Made by a program: the position numbers and the translations under genes
The notes under the pieces: generated by a model
What the model was told of the DNA's origin: nothing
Seen by the model: only the letters and a program-made list of their open reading frames with translations
Databases searched by the model: none
Origin: Fibrisoma montanum
Lineage (GTDB): Bacteria; Bacteroidota; Bacteroidia; Cytophagales; Spirosomataceae
Assembly: GCF_003583365.1 (NCBI RefSeq)
Contig: NZ_QXED01000003.1
Coordinates: 744,001 to 808,000, forward strand
Length of the DNA: 64,000 bases
Direction of reading: 5' to 3'
Shown here: positions 26,173 through 33,611 of the stretch, piece by piece
Layout of the letters: each line of letters opens with the position of its first letter
Numbering within the stretch: the stretch's first letter is position 1

Positions 26173-27132
26173 ATGAAAAAGTCCGTTTACTTTGCCCTGG
26201 CCCTGCTGGGCCTCACCACACTATCCTGCCAACCGGATGAGGTCGTCGTAACCGAAACCGGCTCCGACGTCCAGGCCCGCCTTAGCGCCACGGCCAACTT
26301 TTCTGCCCGCCAGCAGCTTGGCACCGTCAAAGATGGCAGCCTCAACGAGATCTCGGGCCTGGCCATGAGCCGCACCAACTCGGGCTACATGTGGGTCCAC
26401 GAAGACAGCGGGAACGCCAACCGGGTCTACCTCATCGACACCCAGGGCCGAACCGTGCTTACCCTGAACATGCCCGACGCCAACCGCGACTGGGAAGACA
26501 TCGCCGTGGGCCGTGGCCCTCAGCCCAACACCTGGTATGTGTACGTAGCGGATGTGGGCAACAACAGCCTCAATACCAGCGTCGTCAATGTGTACCGCTT
26601 CGTTGAGCCCTCGATCGCCGGCCGGTCTCTGCCTACCACAATAAACCTGAGCAACAGCGCAGTAGAGAAGCTGGACTTTGCCTACGCCGATGGCCGCCAC
26701 AACTGCGAAACGTTGATGGTGGACACCAACGGTGATCTGTACTTCATCACCAAGGAAGACTTCGGCGAAAACAAGGTCAGCAACCCCGTGAAGGGGGGCG
26801 TGTACCGGGCGGCTGCCGGTTACCGGGAGTCGGGCACCAACACCTTGACGCGTCTGAGCAGCCTGAACATCCTGACCGCGACGGGTGGCGACATCTCGAA
26901 CAATGGCCAGGAAGTGCTGATCAAGAACTACAACACGGTGTACTACTGGAAGAAAAGCTCGTCCAGCCAGACGATTGCCCAGTTGCTGACAACGGCCCCC
27001 AGAACGCTGCCCTACACGGCTGAACCGGGTGGCGAAGCCATCGGCTGGAAGGTCGACGGGGCGGGTTACTACACCGTCAGCGAGATCAAGAACAACATCC
27101 CGGCGGCTATCTACTACTACGCCCGCCAGTAA
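26173..27132 (+). CDS. Secreted lipoprotein, probable beta-propeller, function unknown
   Basis: A 319-residue lipoprotein with signal peptide MKKSVYFALALLGLTTLSC (Cys19). The mature part contains NEISGLAMSRTNSGYMWVHEDSG, NRDWEDIAVG, YVADVGNNS and EAIGWKVDGAGYYTVSE. These repeated strands with an Asp-rich core suggest a beta-propeller or a related esterase-like fold. The WEDIA-type motif is seen in uncharacterised secreted proteins of several phyla. No enzyme function can be assigned. It shares an upstream sequence block with the beta-helix gene just before it, so the two may be co-regulated. Confidence 0.75.
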   Translation: MKKSVYFALALLGLTTLSCQPDEVVVTETGSDVQARLSATANFSARQQLGTVKDGSLNEISGLAMSRTNSGYMWVHEDSGNANRVYLIDTQGRTVLTLNMPDANRDWEDIAVGRGPQPNTWYVYVADVGNNSLNTSVVNVYRFVEPSIAGRSLPTTINLSNSAVEKLDFAYADGRHNCETLMVDTNGDLYFITKEDFGENKVSNPVKGGVYRAAAGYRESGTNTLTRLSSLNILTATGGDISNNGQEVLIKNYNTVYYWKKSSSSQTIAQLLTTAPRTLPYTAEPGGEAIGWKVDGAGYYTVSEIKNNIPAAIYYYARQ

Positions 27133-27270
27133 TCGCTGTCTATTTCTGTTGATAGACTGAATTTGGTGGGTTAGTTGCGTAGCAAGCCACGATGTCCTGC
27201 CCTCGCCGAACAACGAGTACACCCAAATCAGTCAGGGAATTGATTTTCGCTTATTATCCAACTATAGCCA

Positions 27271-27302
27271 AGCCCCGGATGGTCTTCGTCCGGGGCTTTT
27301 TA
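27271..27302. terminator. Bidirectional hairpin terminator
   Basis: Stem AGCCCCGGA (27271-27279) and TCCGGGGCT (27289-27297) followed by TTTTATTG. It lies between the convergent lipoprotein and GDPD genes. The T-run serves the plus strand; the minus strand lacks a clear T-run. Confidence 0.85.
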
Positions 27303-27332
27303 TTGACAGACTAATTAGCCTTACTCTGGGAA

Positions 27333-28205
27333 TCAATACAACACCTTGGCCATTTCGAGCGGCCGGTCGGTTGACATGATATCGACACCGTTCTCAACAA
27401 ACTGCCTGTATACCTGATCGCCCCGGGCCGCGGCCTGCTTATCGAGGTTTCCGAGCGTACCGAGGATGCAGGCAATGCCTTTTTCGTGCAGAAACTGGTA
27501 CAACGCCTTATCGGGTTCTTTCACCCCCACGAACGCGATCATGCGGTTATCGGGAACGCCCAGTTCGCGCAGCCGGTCGTATTCGGCCCGGTTGCGGATG
27601 GTGACCGAAATCATCAGGTTCGGATCGAGCTGGTGGACCCTGGCCGCGTCCTGTGCGTTATAAGTAATGACGGCGGCAATATCGCCGGTGCCGGTTTTGC
27701 GGATCATCTCCACCACCTTCGCAAACTGGACATTCCGCTTTACATCGAGGGTAAACGTAACCTTGTTTTTCCCCCAACGCAGCACCTCCTCCAGCGTCGG
27801 AATTTTGTAGGGCGTTACGTTACCGAGATTGTCTTCCAGGCGGTACTGCCGGATATCGGCGTAGGTTTGCTCGATGAGTTTGCCCGTACCGGTCGTGGTG
27901 CGGTCGAGGGTGGCGTCATGCATCATTACCAGCACGCTGTCTTTGGTCAGGTCGATGTCGCATTCGATAATCACCGGCCGCGTGGGCGTACCGATCTGCT
28001 GAGCCAGGTACTGAAACGATTCGATGCAGTTTTCGGGATATCCTTTCAGGTCGCCCCCACCCCGGTGGGCACTGATTTTAGGGGCCTGGTTCGGTTGGTA
28101 ACGAAAATAGTCATACGCACTCTTTGCCTTACCGGTTGGTGTAGGTTTGGGAGAGCAGGCTGCCAGGGCGACAACCAGACTGGTCAATACGATACGGGTG
28201 TTCAT
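27333..28205 (-). CDS. Glycerophosphodiester phosphodiesterase-family lipoprotein
   Basis: A 290-residue GDPD-family protein with a lipoprotein signal peptide (VVALAAC, Cys17). The catalytic block is present: ISAHRGGGDLKGYPENCIESF with the first His and the Glu, then IIECDIDLTKDSVLVMMHDATLDRTTTG with the Glu/Asp and the second His. The barrel continues to IMSTDRPLEM. It probably hydrolyses glycerophosphodiesters, or a related phosphodiester, in the periplasm to give glycerol-3-phosphate and an alcohol. It is monocistronic as far as can be seen. Confidence 0.9.
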   Translation of the reverse strand: MNTRIVLTSLVVALAACSPKPTPTGKAKSAYDYFRYQPNQAPKISAHRGGGDLKGYPENCIESFQYLAQQIGTPTRPVIIECDIDLTKDSVLVMMHDATLDRTTTGTGKLIEQTYADIRQYRLEDNLGNVTPYKIPTLEEVLRWGKNKVTFTLDVKRNVQFAKVVEMIRKTGTGDIAAVITYNAQDAARVHQLDPNLMISVTIRNRAEYDRLRELGVPDNRMIAFVGVKEPDKALYQFLHEKGIACILGTLGNLDKQAAARGDQVYRQFVENGVDIMSTDRPLEMAKVLY

Positions 28206-28392
28206 GGCATTGATGAATAAGCCGCAAAAGTAGAGCCGCCGTGGCAGGAATCATAGCCACGTCTGTTATCGAATTGGGAATGAATTACGCAGCTGAACCG
28301 TTCTTTATTTTTAGTCATTACCTTATCAACCGTCAGTTGTAGTCCTCGGGAGCACCCACAGGAAAGGGTAATCAACGACCGGATGACTACAA

Positions 28393-29436
28393 ATGGCGCT
28401 TTTGACTACATCACGTATGATTCCCTTTTCAATTCTGGACCTCTCCCCTATCGTAGCCGGCACCACGGCCACACAGGCGCTGCGCAATTCGCTGGATCTG
28501 GCTCAGCACGCAGAACAGTGGGGGTATAATCGCTACTGGCTCGCCGAACACCACAACATGCCGGGCATTGCCAGTGCCGCTACGTCCGTGGGCATCGGCT
28601 ACGTGGCCGGGGGCACAAACACCATTCGGGTGGGTTCCGGCGGTATCATGCTGCCGAATCACGCTCCGCTGCTCATCGCCGAGCAGTTTGGTACACTGGA
28701 ATCGCTGTATCCCGGCCGTATCGATCTGGGGGTTGGTCGGGCGCCGGGCTCCGATCAGGCCACGGCCCGGGCGCTTCGGCGTGACCCCATGAGCGCCGAC
28801 TCGTTTCCGCAGGATGTGGTGGAACTGATGCGTTACTTCCAGCCCGACGACGATGCCAATCCGTTCGTGCATGCCGTTCCCGGCGAAGGGCTGGCCATCC
28901 CGGTCTGGATATTAGGTTCCAGCCTGTACGGAGCGCAGTTAGCGGCCATGCTGGGACTGCCCTATGCCTTCGCGTCCCATTTTGCCCCGGCCGAACTGAT
29001 GCGGGCGCTGCACATCTACCGCACTCGTTTTAAGCCGTCGGCGCAACTGGCCGAGCCGTATGCCATGGTGGCGGTCAACGTTGTCGCGGCCGATACCGAC
29101 GAGGAAGCCGAGCGATTGTTTACGTCGGTGCAGCAGCAGTTTCTGTACATTCGTCGGGGAAAATCCATTCAGATGCAGCCCCCCGTCGACGATCTGACTA
29201 CGCGCTGGCCGGATTATGAACTAGCGGGTATTGAGCAGGTCCTGGGGTGTTCGGCCGTGGGATCACCCGAAACGGTTCAGAAAGGGCTCGCGAACCTCAT
29301 CGCACAAACCCAGGCCGACGAGTTGATTCTCACCGCGCCCATCTTCGACCACCACGCCCGATTACGTTCCATAGAGATTGCGGCCCAGGTCCGTTCAACG
29401 CTGGCGGCTCAACAGGCCGTTGCAGATCTGCACTGA
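28393..29436 (+). CDS. LLM-class flavin-dependent oxidoreductase
   Basis: A 347-residue luciferase-like monooxygenase. It opens with [48 protein letters not shown], the sequence typical of the MsnO8-like LLM subgroup. Next come [40 protein letters not shown] and the FMN-phosphate contacts around it. It uses reduced FMN or F420 and oxygen to oxidise an unknown substrate in the cytoplasm. The ATG at 28393 adds eight residues over a second ATG at 28417; the latter fits the family start better. A hairpin follows the gene. Confidence 0.9.
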   Translation: MALLTTSRMIPFSILDLSPIVAGTTATQALRNSLDLAQHAEQWGYNRYWLAEHHNMPGIASAATSVGIGYVAGGTNTIRVGSGGIMLPNHAPLLIAEQFGTLESLYPGRIDLGVGRAPGSDQATARALRRDPMSADSFPQDVVELMRYFQPDDDANPFVHAVPGEGLAIPVWILGSSLYGAQLAAMLGLPYAFASHFAPAELMRALHIYRTRFKPSAQLAEPYAMVAVNVVAADTDEEAERLFTSVQQQFLYIRRGKSIQMQPPVDDLTTRWPDYELAGIEQVLGCSAVGSPETVQKGLANLIAQTQADELILTAPIFDHHARLRSIEIAAQVRSTLAAQQAVADLH

Positions 29437-29484
29437 CTTTGCCGGCACTACCCCTTACCATTACGCATGGCTACAAAAAAACAG

Positions 29485-29512
29485 CCCCGGCCGCAGGGCA
29501 GCCGGGGTGTTT
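29485..29512 (+). terminator. Possible terminator after the LLM gene
   Basis: Short GC-rich stem CCCCGGC (29485-29491) and GCCGGGG (29501-29507), followed by TGTTT, 48 bases after the stop. Confidence 0.5.
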
Positions 29513-29710
29513 GCTATGCACTTTATTCCTAAACCTTCCTCAATGACTTTGCTACGGGCTCGCCGTAACGACAATACAAAACTGGCCGATCGAGGTTAAA
29601 GCGTGATTAGTTTCACATTAATAGTCAATTATAAAACTGAAGCCGGCCATTGGCCGCCTTTGCCGACCCTCAGTTCGTTTATCGAAGGCCCGTTCGTATG
29701 ACTTAATCCA

Positions 29711-29757
29711 TTTGCGTAGTCAAATAACTACACGTATATTTGTAGTCAAATAGCTAC
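29711..29757 (+). promoter_or_regulatory. Promoter with a double operator for the ArsR operon
   Basis: A near-ideal Bacteroidota promoter: TTTG (29711-29714), 20-base gap, TATATTTG (29735-29742). Two copies of the 16-bp inverted repeat GTAG-TCAAATAr-CTAC lie at 29716-29731 and 29742-29757. The first sits in the spacer and the second covers the expected transcription start, three bases before the ATG. This layout fits autorepression by the ArsR-family protein. Confidence 0.8.
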
Positions 29758-29760
29758 GCA

Positions 29761-30084
29761 ATGAATCTACGACGAGACGTATTTCAAGCCATTGCGGACC
29801 CTACCCGCCGGGCCATTCTTCTGCTCGTGGCCTCGCAGGCCATGACGGCCGGCGCTATTGCGTCCAACTTCGGTACCGCCCGACCGACCGTGTCGAAACA
29901 CCTGCAAATCCTTACCGAATGTGACTTGCTCGCGCAGGAGCCAAACGGCCGCGAGATTCTCTACCGCTTAAATCCCGGTAAGCTGAAAGAACTGGCCGAC
30001 TTCATTGAACCTTTCCGCAAACTGTGGGACGAACGGTTCAATACGCTGGAAACCATCATGAAAAACTACAAAGCCAGGGAGTAG
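29761..30084 (+). CDS. ArsR-family winged-helix repressor
   Basis: A 107-residue regulator with the winged-helix core [19 protein letters not shown], then [30 protein letters not shown] see no Cys pair of the metal-sensing ArsR proteins, so it is more like the SRPBCC-linked subgroup that senses other signals. It starts the ArsR-SRPBCC-DUF4256 operon (gaps of 6 bases each). The double operator that overlaps its promoter and start points to autoregulation. The leader would be only about a dozen bases long. Confidence 0.9.
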   Translation: MNLRRDVFQAIADPTRRAILLLVASQAMTAGAIASNFGTARPTVSKHLQILTECDLLAQEPNGREILYRLNPGKLKELADFIEPFRKLWDERFNTLETIMKNYKARE

Positions 30085-30090
30085 GCAGCC

Positions 30091-30558
30091 ATGACGCTAA
30101 AAACGAAAATCATTGCTGAAGACGGTAAGCAGGATCTGCTGATTACCAGGGAGTTTGATTTACCGCTGGACCTGCTGTTCAGGGCGTACGTGGAGCCCGA
30201 CCTTGTTGCGCAATGGATGGGAACGAACGTGCTGAAGCTCGACAATAGAAACCACGGCAGCTGGCAGTTTGAAACGACCGATGCCCAGGGAAACGTCGTG
30301 TTTCGGGCCAATGGGGTTATCCACGAGTTTGTGCCCAACCGAAAAATCACCCGGACGTTTGAAATAGAGACCACCTCTTTTCCCGTACAGCTTGAGTTTC
30401 TGGAATTCGAAAGCCTCTCCGACCACACCAGCAAACTCACCATGCAGATCGTCTTCAAGTCGGTGGCCCACCGCGACCAGATGCTCCAGCTACCCTTTGC
30501 CCAGGGTCTGAATATGGCCCACAACCGATTACAGAACCTTGTAAGCCCATTAAATTAA
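30091..30558 (+). CDS. SRPBCC (AHSA1-like) domain protein
   Basis: A 155-residue START/Bet v1-like protein of the AHSA1 type. The conserved opening ITREFDLPLDLLFRAYVEPDLVAQWMG is present, with YxxPxxVxxWxG form. GSWQFETTDAQGNVVFRANGVIHEFVPNRKITRTFE follows. It forms a hydrophobic pocket in the cytoplasm for an unknown small ligand. Six bases after the ArsR gene and six before the DUF4256 gene; the ArsR/SRPBCC pairing is a common one. Confidence 0.9.
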   Translation: MTLKTKIIAEDGKQDLLITREFDLPLDLLFRAYVEPDLVAQWMGTNVLKLDNRNHGSWQFETTDAQGNVVFRANGVIHEFVPNRKITRTFEIETTSFPVQLEFLEFESLSDHTSKLTMQIVFKSVAHRDQMLQLPFAQGLNMAHNRLQNLVSPLN

Positions 30559-30564
30559 CTCATC

Positions 30565-31146
30565 ATGTCCCAGACACGTACGATCAACCAACAGAAACAC
30601 TTATCGCCGGAACAGCAGGACGATCTGCTCAGCGTTTTGAAAGCACGGTTTGAGAAAAACATGAACCGTCACCAAGGTCTCGACTGGGAGAGTGTACAGG
30701 CAAAACTGGCCGCTAACCCCGAAAAGCTGTGGGTGCTGGATGACATGGAAACGACGGGTGGTGAACCGGATGTGGTCGGGTATGACGCAACGACGGGCGA
30801 CTACATTTTTTACGACTGTTCGGCCGAAAGTCCGAAAGGCCGGCGAAGTGTCTGTTACGACCGGGCAGCCTGGGAATCGAGGAAGGAACACAAACCGGCC
30901 AGTAACGCGGTGGATATGGCGGCAGATATGGGTATCGAGTTGTTAACCGAAGCGCAGTACCGGGAATTGCAGCAGCTTGGACCGTTCGACACGAAAACGT
31001 CGAGCTGGGTAAAAACACCCGATGCTATCCGGAAACTCGGCGGGGCGCTCTTCTGTGACTGCCGCTACGGCCATGTTTTTGTGTATCACAACGGCGCAGA
31101 ATCGTACTACGGGGCCCGGGGGTTTCGTGGCTCGCTGAGGGTTTAA
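30565..31146 (+). CDS. DUF4256-family protein
   Basis: A 193-residue protein of the DUF4256 family. Characteristic parts are LSVLKARFEKNMNRHQGLDW, LDDMETTGGEPDVVGYD, FYDCSAESPKGRRSVCYDRAAWESRK and GALFCDCRYGHVFVYHNGAESYYGARGFRG. The domain has no assigned activity. It is the last gene of the ArsR operon, which suggests a link to the same signal. The stop lies 30 bases from the end of the convergent membrane spermidine-synthase-like gene. No signal peptide is present. Confidence 0.88.
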   Translation: MSQTRTINQQKHLSPEQQDDLLSVLKARFEKNMNRHQGLDWESVQAKLAANPEKLWVLDDMETTGGEPDVVGYDATTGDYIFYDCSAESPKGRRSVCYDRAAWESRKEHKPASNAVDMAADMGIELLTEAQYRELQQLGPFDTKTSSWVKTPDAIRKLGGALFCDCRYGHVFVYHNGAESYYGARGFRGSLRV

Positions 31147-31176
31147 CCATGGCTACCCTTCTCCCGAACCTCACAC

Positions 31177-33468
31177 TCAGAATGCAGCGCGGTCGCTGGT
31201 CCGGATGCTGTATTCGTCGCGGGGAAACAGGTCGGTGTTGATTTCGCCGGTCACCCGGGTTCCGGCCGGCAATAGGCGCAGGTCCGCACGGTATTTCTCC
31301 AGCAAAGCCAGTATGTCGATGCCCGACCGGCCGTAGTGCCGGCGACTGAACGCGCTTCCCGCCCGCTGTCGGATGCTCGGCCAGTCGAGCCGGATGGGCT
31401 GGTTGCTGCCGATCAGCACCAGCCGGTCGCAGTAGGCTACGTACGGAAAAACCGACCGGAACGTATTCAGCACCCGGGCCGTGGGGCACCACGTAACGGC
31501 CAGTCCGCCCGGCTTCAGCCGCGACCGGATCAGCTCGAAATACTCCTGCGAGTAGACATTGCCCGAATACGCCGAACTAGGCCGCAGAGCGTCGGCTTCG
31601 ATGACGTCGTAAAACACGTTCCGGTTGCGGATGGCGTAGCGGCCATCGCGAAAAATCAGTCGCAGTCGTGGGTCGCTCAACACGGCATTAACCGCCGTGT
31701 CGTTGGCCTGCGCGGCATATTCAGCCAGAACCTCAGCCTGGTTGCTGGCAATTTCAAAGCAATCGATTCGGCGGGTTTCGGCCCGACCGGCGATACCGTT
31801 GACCGTACCGGCCGATCCTAATCCAATGACGGCTACGTGTTCGGGTGTTGGGTGAATCATGACGGGCAGCGCACCCAATAGCGTGTGAACCTCGTCGATT
31901 ACGAACGGCAATCCACTCTGACCCAGCCCGTTGACAAATACGACTCCACTAGCCCGGTTGGGGGCCATTTTGATCACCGATACCGCCGACTCATTTTCGT
32001 CGAACAGGAACGAGCCGGGCTGCTCGACCCCATTCAGCAACTGCCAGAATCGAGCCGGCCTGGGAATCGTCAGGATGGCAAGGAGCAGCAGCACCACGAT
32101 TACCGACGTAGTTAACGGCCGCCAGTATTGCCGGGCGAACAGAATACCGGCATATACTACGCTGAGTGACGTAATAACCCGCAGCATCGTAGCCGTTCCA
32201 TACAGCGGAAAGCCGACCCAGGTAATGGCCCAGGCACCCAGCGCCGACCCGACGATGTTGATGAACTGCAGCCAGCCGACCTTTCGTCCAACCTCAGCGT
32301 AGTTGTCCTGAATCAGCGACTGCGACAGGGCGAAGCTGAGACCCATCAGAAACGTTGGAACAAACAGCAGAAACAGCGGCACGGCCCCGTAGGTAAATAC
32401 GCTGAACCCCGGGCTCAATATGGGCTCTCCGCTGGTAAAATAATCCCATAAAAACCGCAGCCCCGGCACCTGTCTCACCGAATTAATGAATACAGTAAGG
32501 GACAGGGCCGTGTATCCATACAGCACGGTCTGCGCCGTCAGGAACGCCCGCTCGCGCCAGGCCGCCGACCGACCGCTTCGGGTCAGCCAGGTGCCGACCA
32601 GCGTACCGATGGCCATGGAACCGAGGTAAATCGCCAGCAGCACCGAAAACGTAAGCGACACGGATTTGATGAGGATGTCAAGAACGCGGAACCAGATCAG
32701 TTCCAGCGACAGAGCCGCGAACCCCGACAGGAAATACTGCACCGACCAGGCCGTCAGCTCGGGCGTAAACGACAGCGGTGCCGGATTGCCGGCTTCGGTC
32801 GGGTCCACCGATTCAGCCGTACTCAGCCACCGCCGACCCAGCCACAACGCCGACAGGGCACAAATACCATTAAACGCGACACCCACCCAGATGGCGTTGT
32901 CGTAGCCCAGTCGCCGGACGAGCAGAAACCCGGTGAGCAGAGCCCCAAAGGCAGCCCCGAGTGTATTGATGAAATACAGCAGGCTGATGTAGCGGGCCTG
33001 CTGCCCCATGGTGCCAAACCGAAACGCCCGCGACAGCACGGGCAGCGATACGCCCATCAGAAACGTCGGCAGCAGCAGAACCCCAAACACTACCCCGTAG
33101 AGAATAACGGGGGAATCGCCCAGGGCCGGGGCCGATGCGTAGAGGTAGTCGTACAGAATCGTTTTGCTGAGAGCGGCAAATGCCATAATTCCGAGTTCAG
33201 CCCCCACGAAGTAGCGCAGGTTCGTTCCCGCTGACGACCGGTCGGCCAGCCGCCCGCCGACCAGATACCCCAGACCGAGACCACTCATGAACGCCGATAC
33301 GATCAGGCTGATGCTCACCGTGTCGGAGCCGGTGTAAAACACCAGCAGCCGCTGCCAGACCACCTGGTACTGCAGGGCCGCAAAGCCGGACAGAAAAAAG
33401 AGGAGCAGAAGAATGAGGACAGGTATGGATAAACGACGTGATGAAGTGGTTGGTAGTGAGTCAATCAT
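31177..33468 (-). CDS. Membrane protein fused to a spermidine-synthase-like domain
   Basis: A 763-residue protein with about a dozen membrane helices (first VLILLLLFFLSGFAALQYQVVWQRLLVF), arranged in two similar halves that both carry FLSGFAAL...W-R. The C-terminal ~220 residues are a SAM-binding Rossmann domain of the spermidine synthase type (VAVIGLGSAGTVNGIAG, DVIEADALRPSSAYSGNVYSQEYFELIRSRL, GGLAVTWC). Such fusions are widespread and their substrate is unproven; a polyamine or a related aminopropyl/methyl transfer at the membrane is possible. The ATG at 33468 is preferred over a TTG at 33489. Confidence 0.85.
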   Translation of the reverse strand: MIDSLPTTSSRRLSIPVLILLLLFFLSGFAALQYQVVWQRLLVFYTGSDTVSISLIVSAFMSGLGLGYLVGGRLADRSSAGTNLRYFVGAELGIMAFAALSKTILYDYLYASAPALGDSPVILYGVVFGVLLLPTFLMGVSLPVLSRAFRFGTMGQQARYISLLYFINTLGAAFGALLTGFLLVRRLGYDNAIWVGVAFNGICALSALWLGRRWLSTAESVDPTEAGNPAPLSFTPELTAWSVQYFLSGFAALSLELIWFRVLDILIKSVSLTFSVLLAIYLGSMAIGTLVGTWLTRSGRSAAWRERAFLTAQTVLYGYTALSLTVFINSVRQVPGLRFLWDYFTSGEPILSPGFSVFTYGAVPLFLLFVPTFLMGLSFALSQSLIQDNYAEVGRKVGWLQFINIVGSALGAWAITWVGFPLYGTATMLRVITSLSVVYAGILFARQYWRPLTTSVIVVLLLLAILTIPRPARFWQLLNGVEQPGSFLFDENESAVSVIKMAPNRASGVVFVNGLGQSGLPFVIDEVHTLLGALPVMIHPTPEHVAVIGLGSAGTVNGIAGRAETRRIDCFEIASNQAEVLAEYAAQANDTAVNAVLSDPRLRLIFRDGRYAIRNRNVFYDVIEADALRPSSAYSGNVYSQEYFELIRSRLKPGGLAVTWCPTARVLNTFRSVFPYVAYCDRLVLIGSNQPIRLDWPSIRQRAGSAFSRRHYGRSGIDILALLEKYRADLRLLPAGTRVTGEINTDLFPRDEYSIRTSDRAAF

Positions 33469-33541
33469 ACGGGCAAGATAGGTAAGCAACGGCGAAACAA
33501 GTCATTATTGACCGGCTTTCCAAGCAGCTCACTCAGAATGC

Positions 33542-33578
33542 AAAGCGGGGGTAACTTCCATGAAGTTACCCCCGCTTT
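33542..33578 (-). terminator. Terminator downstream of leuS
   Basis: A 17-bp perfect stem (33542-33558 with 33562-33578) and 3-base loop, 34 bases beyond the leuS stop. The stem ends in a T-run on either strand (GCTTT). Confidence 0.85.
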
Positions 33579-33611
33579 TGTCCGGGCCAAGCTCCCGCTT
33601 GGTCCGGACGG

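Noticed and set aside
26221-27222. 333-codon minus-strand frame opposite the secreted lipoprotein
   Set aside because: The plus-strand gene has a signal peptide, a terminator and good composition. The antisense frame has none of these.
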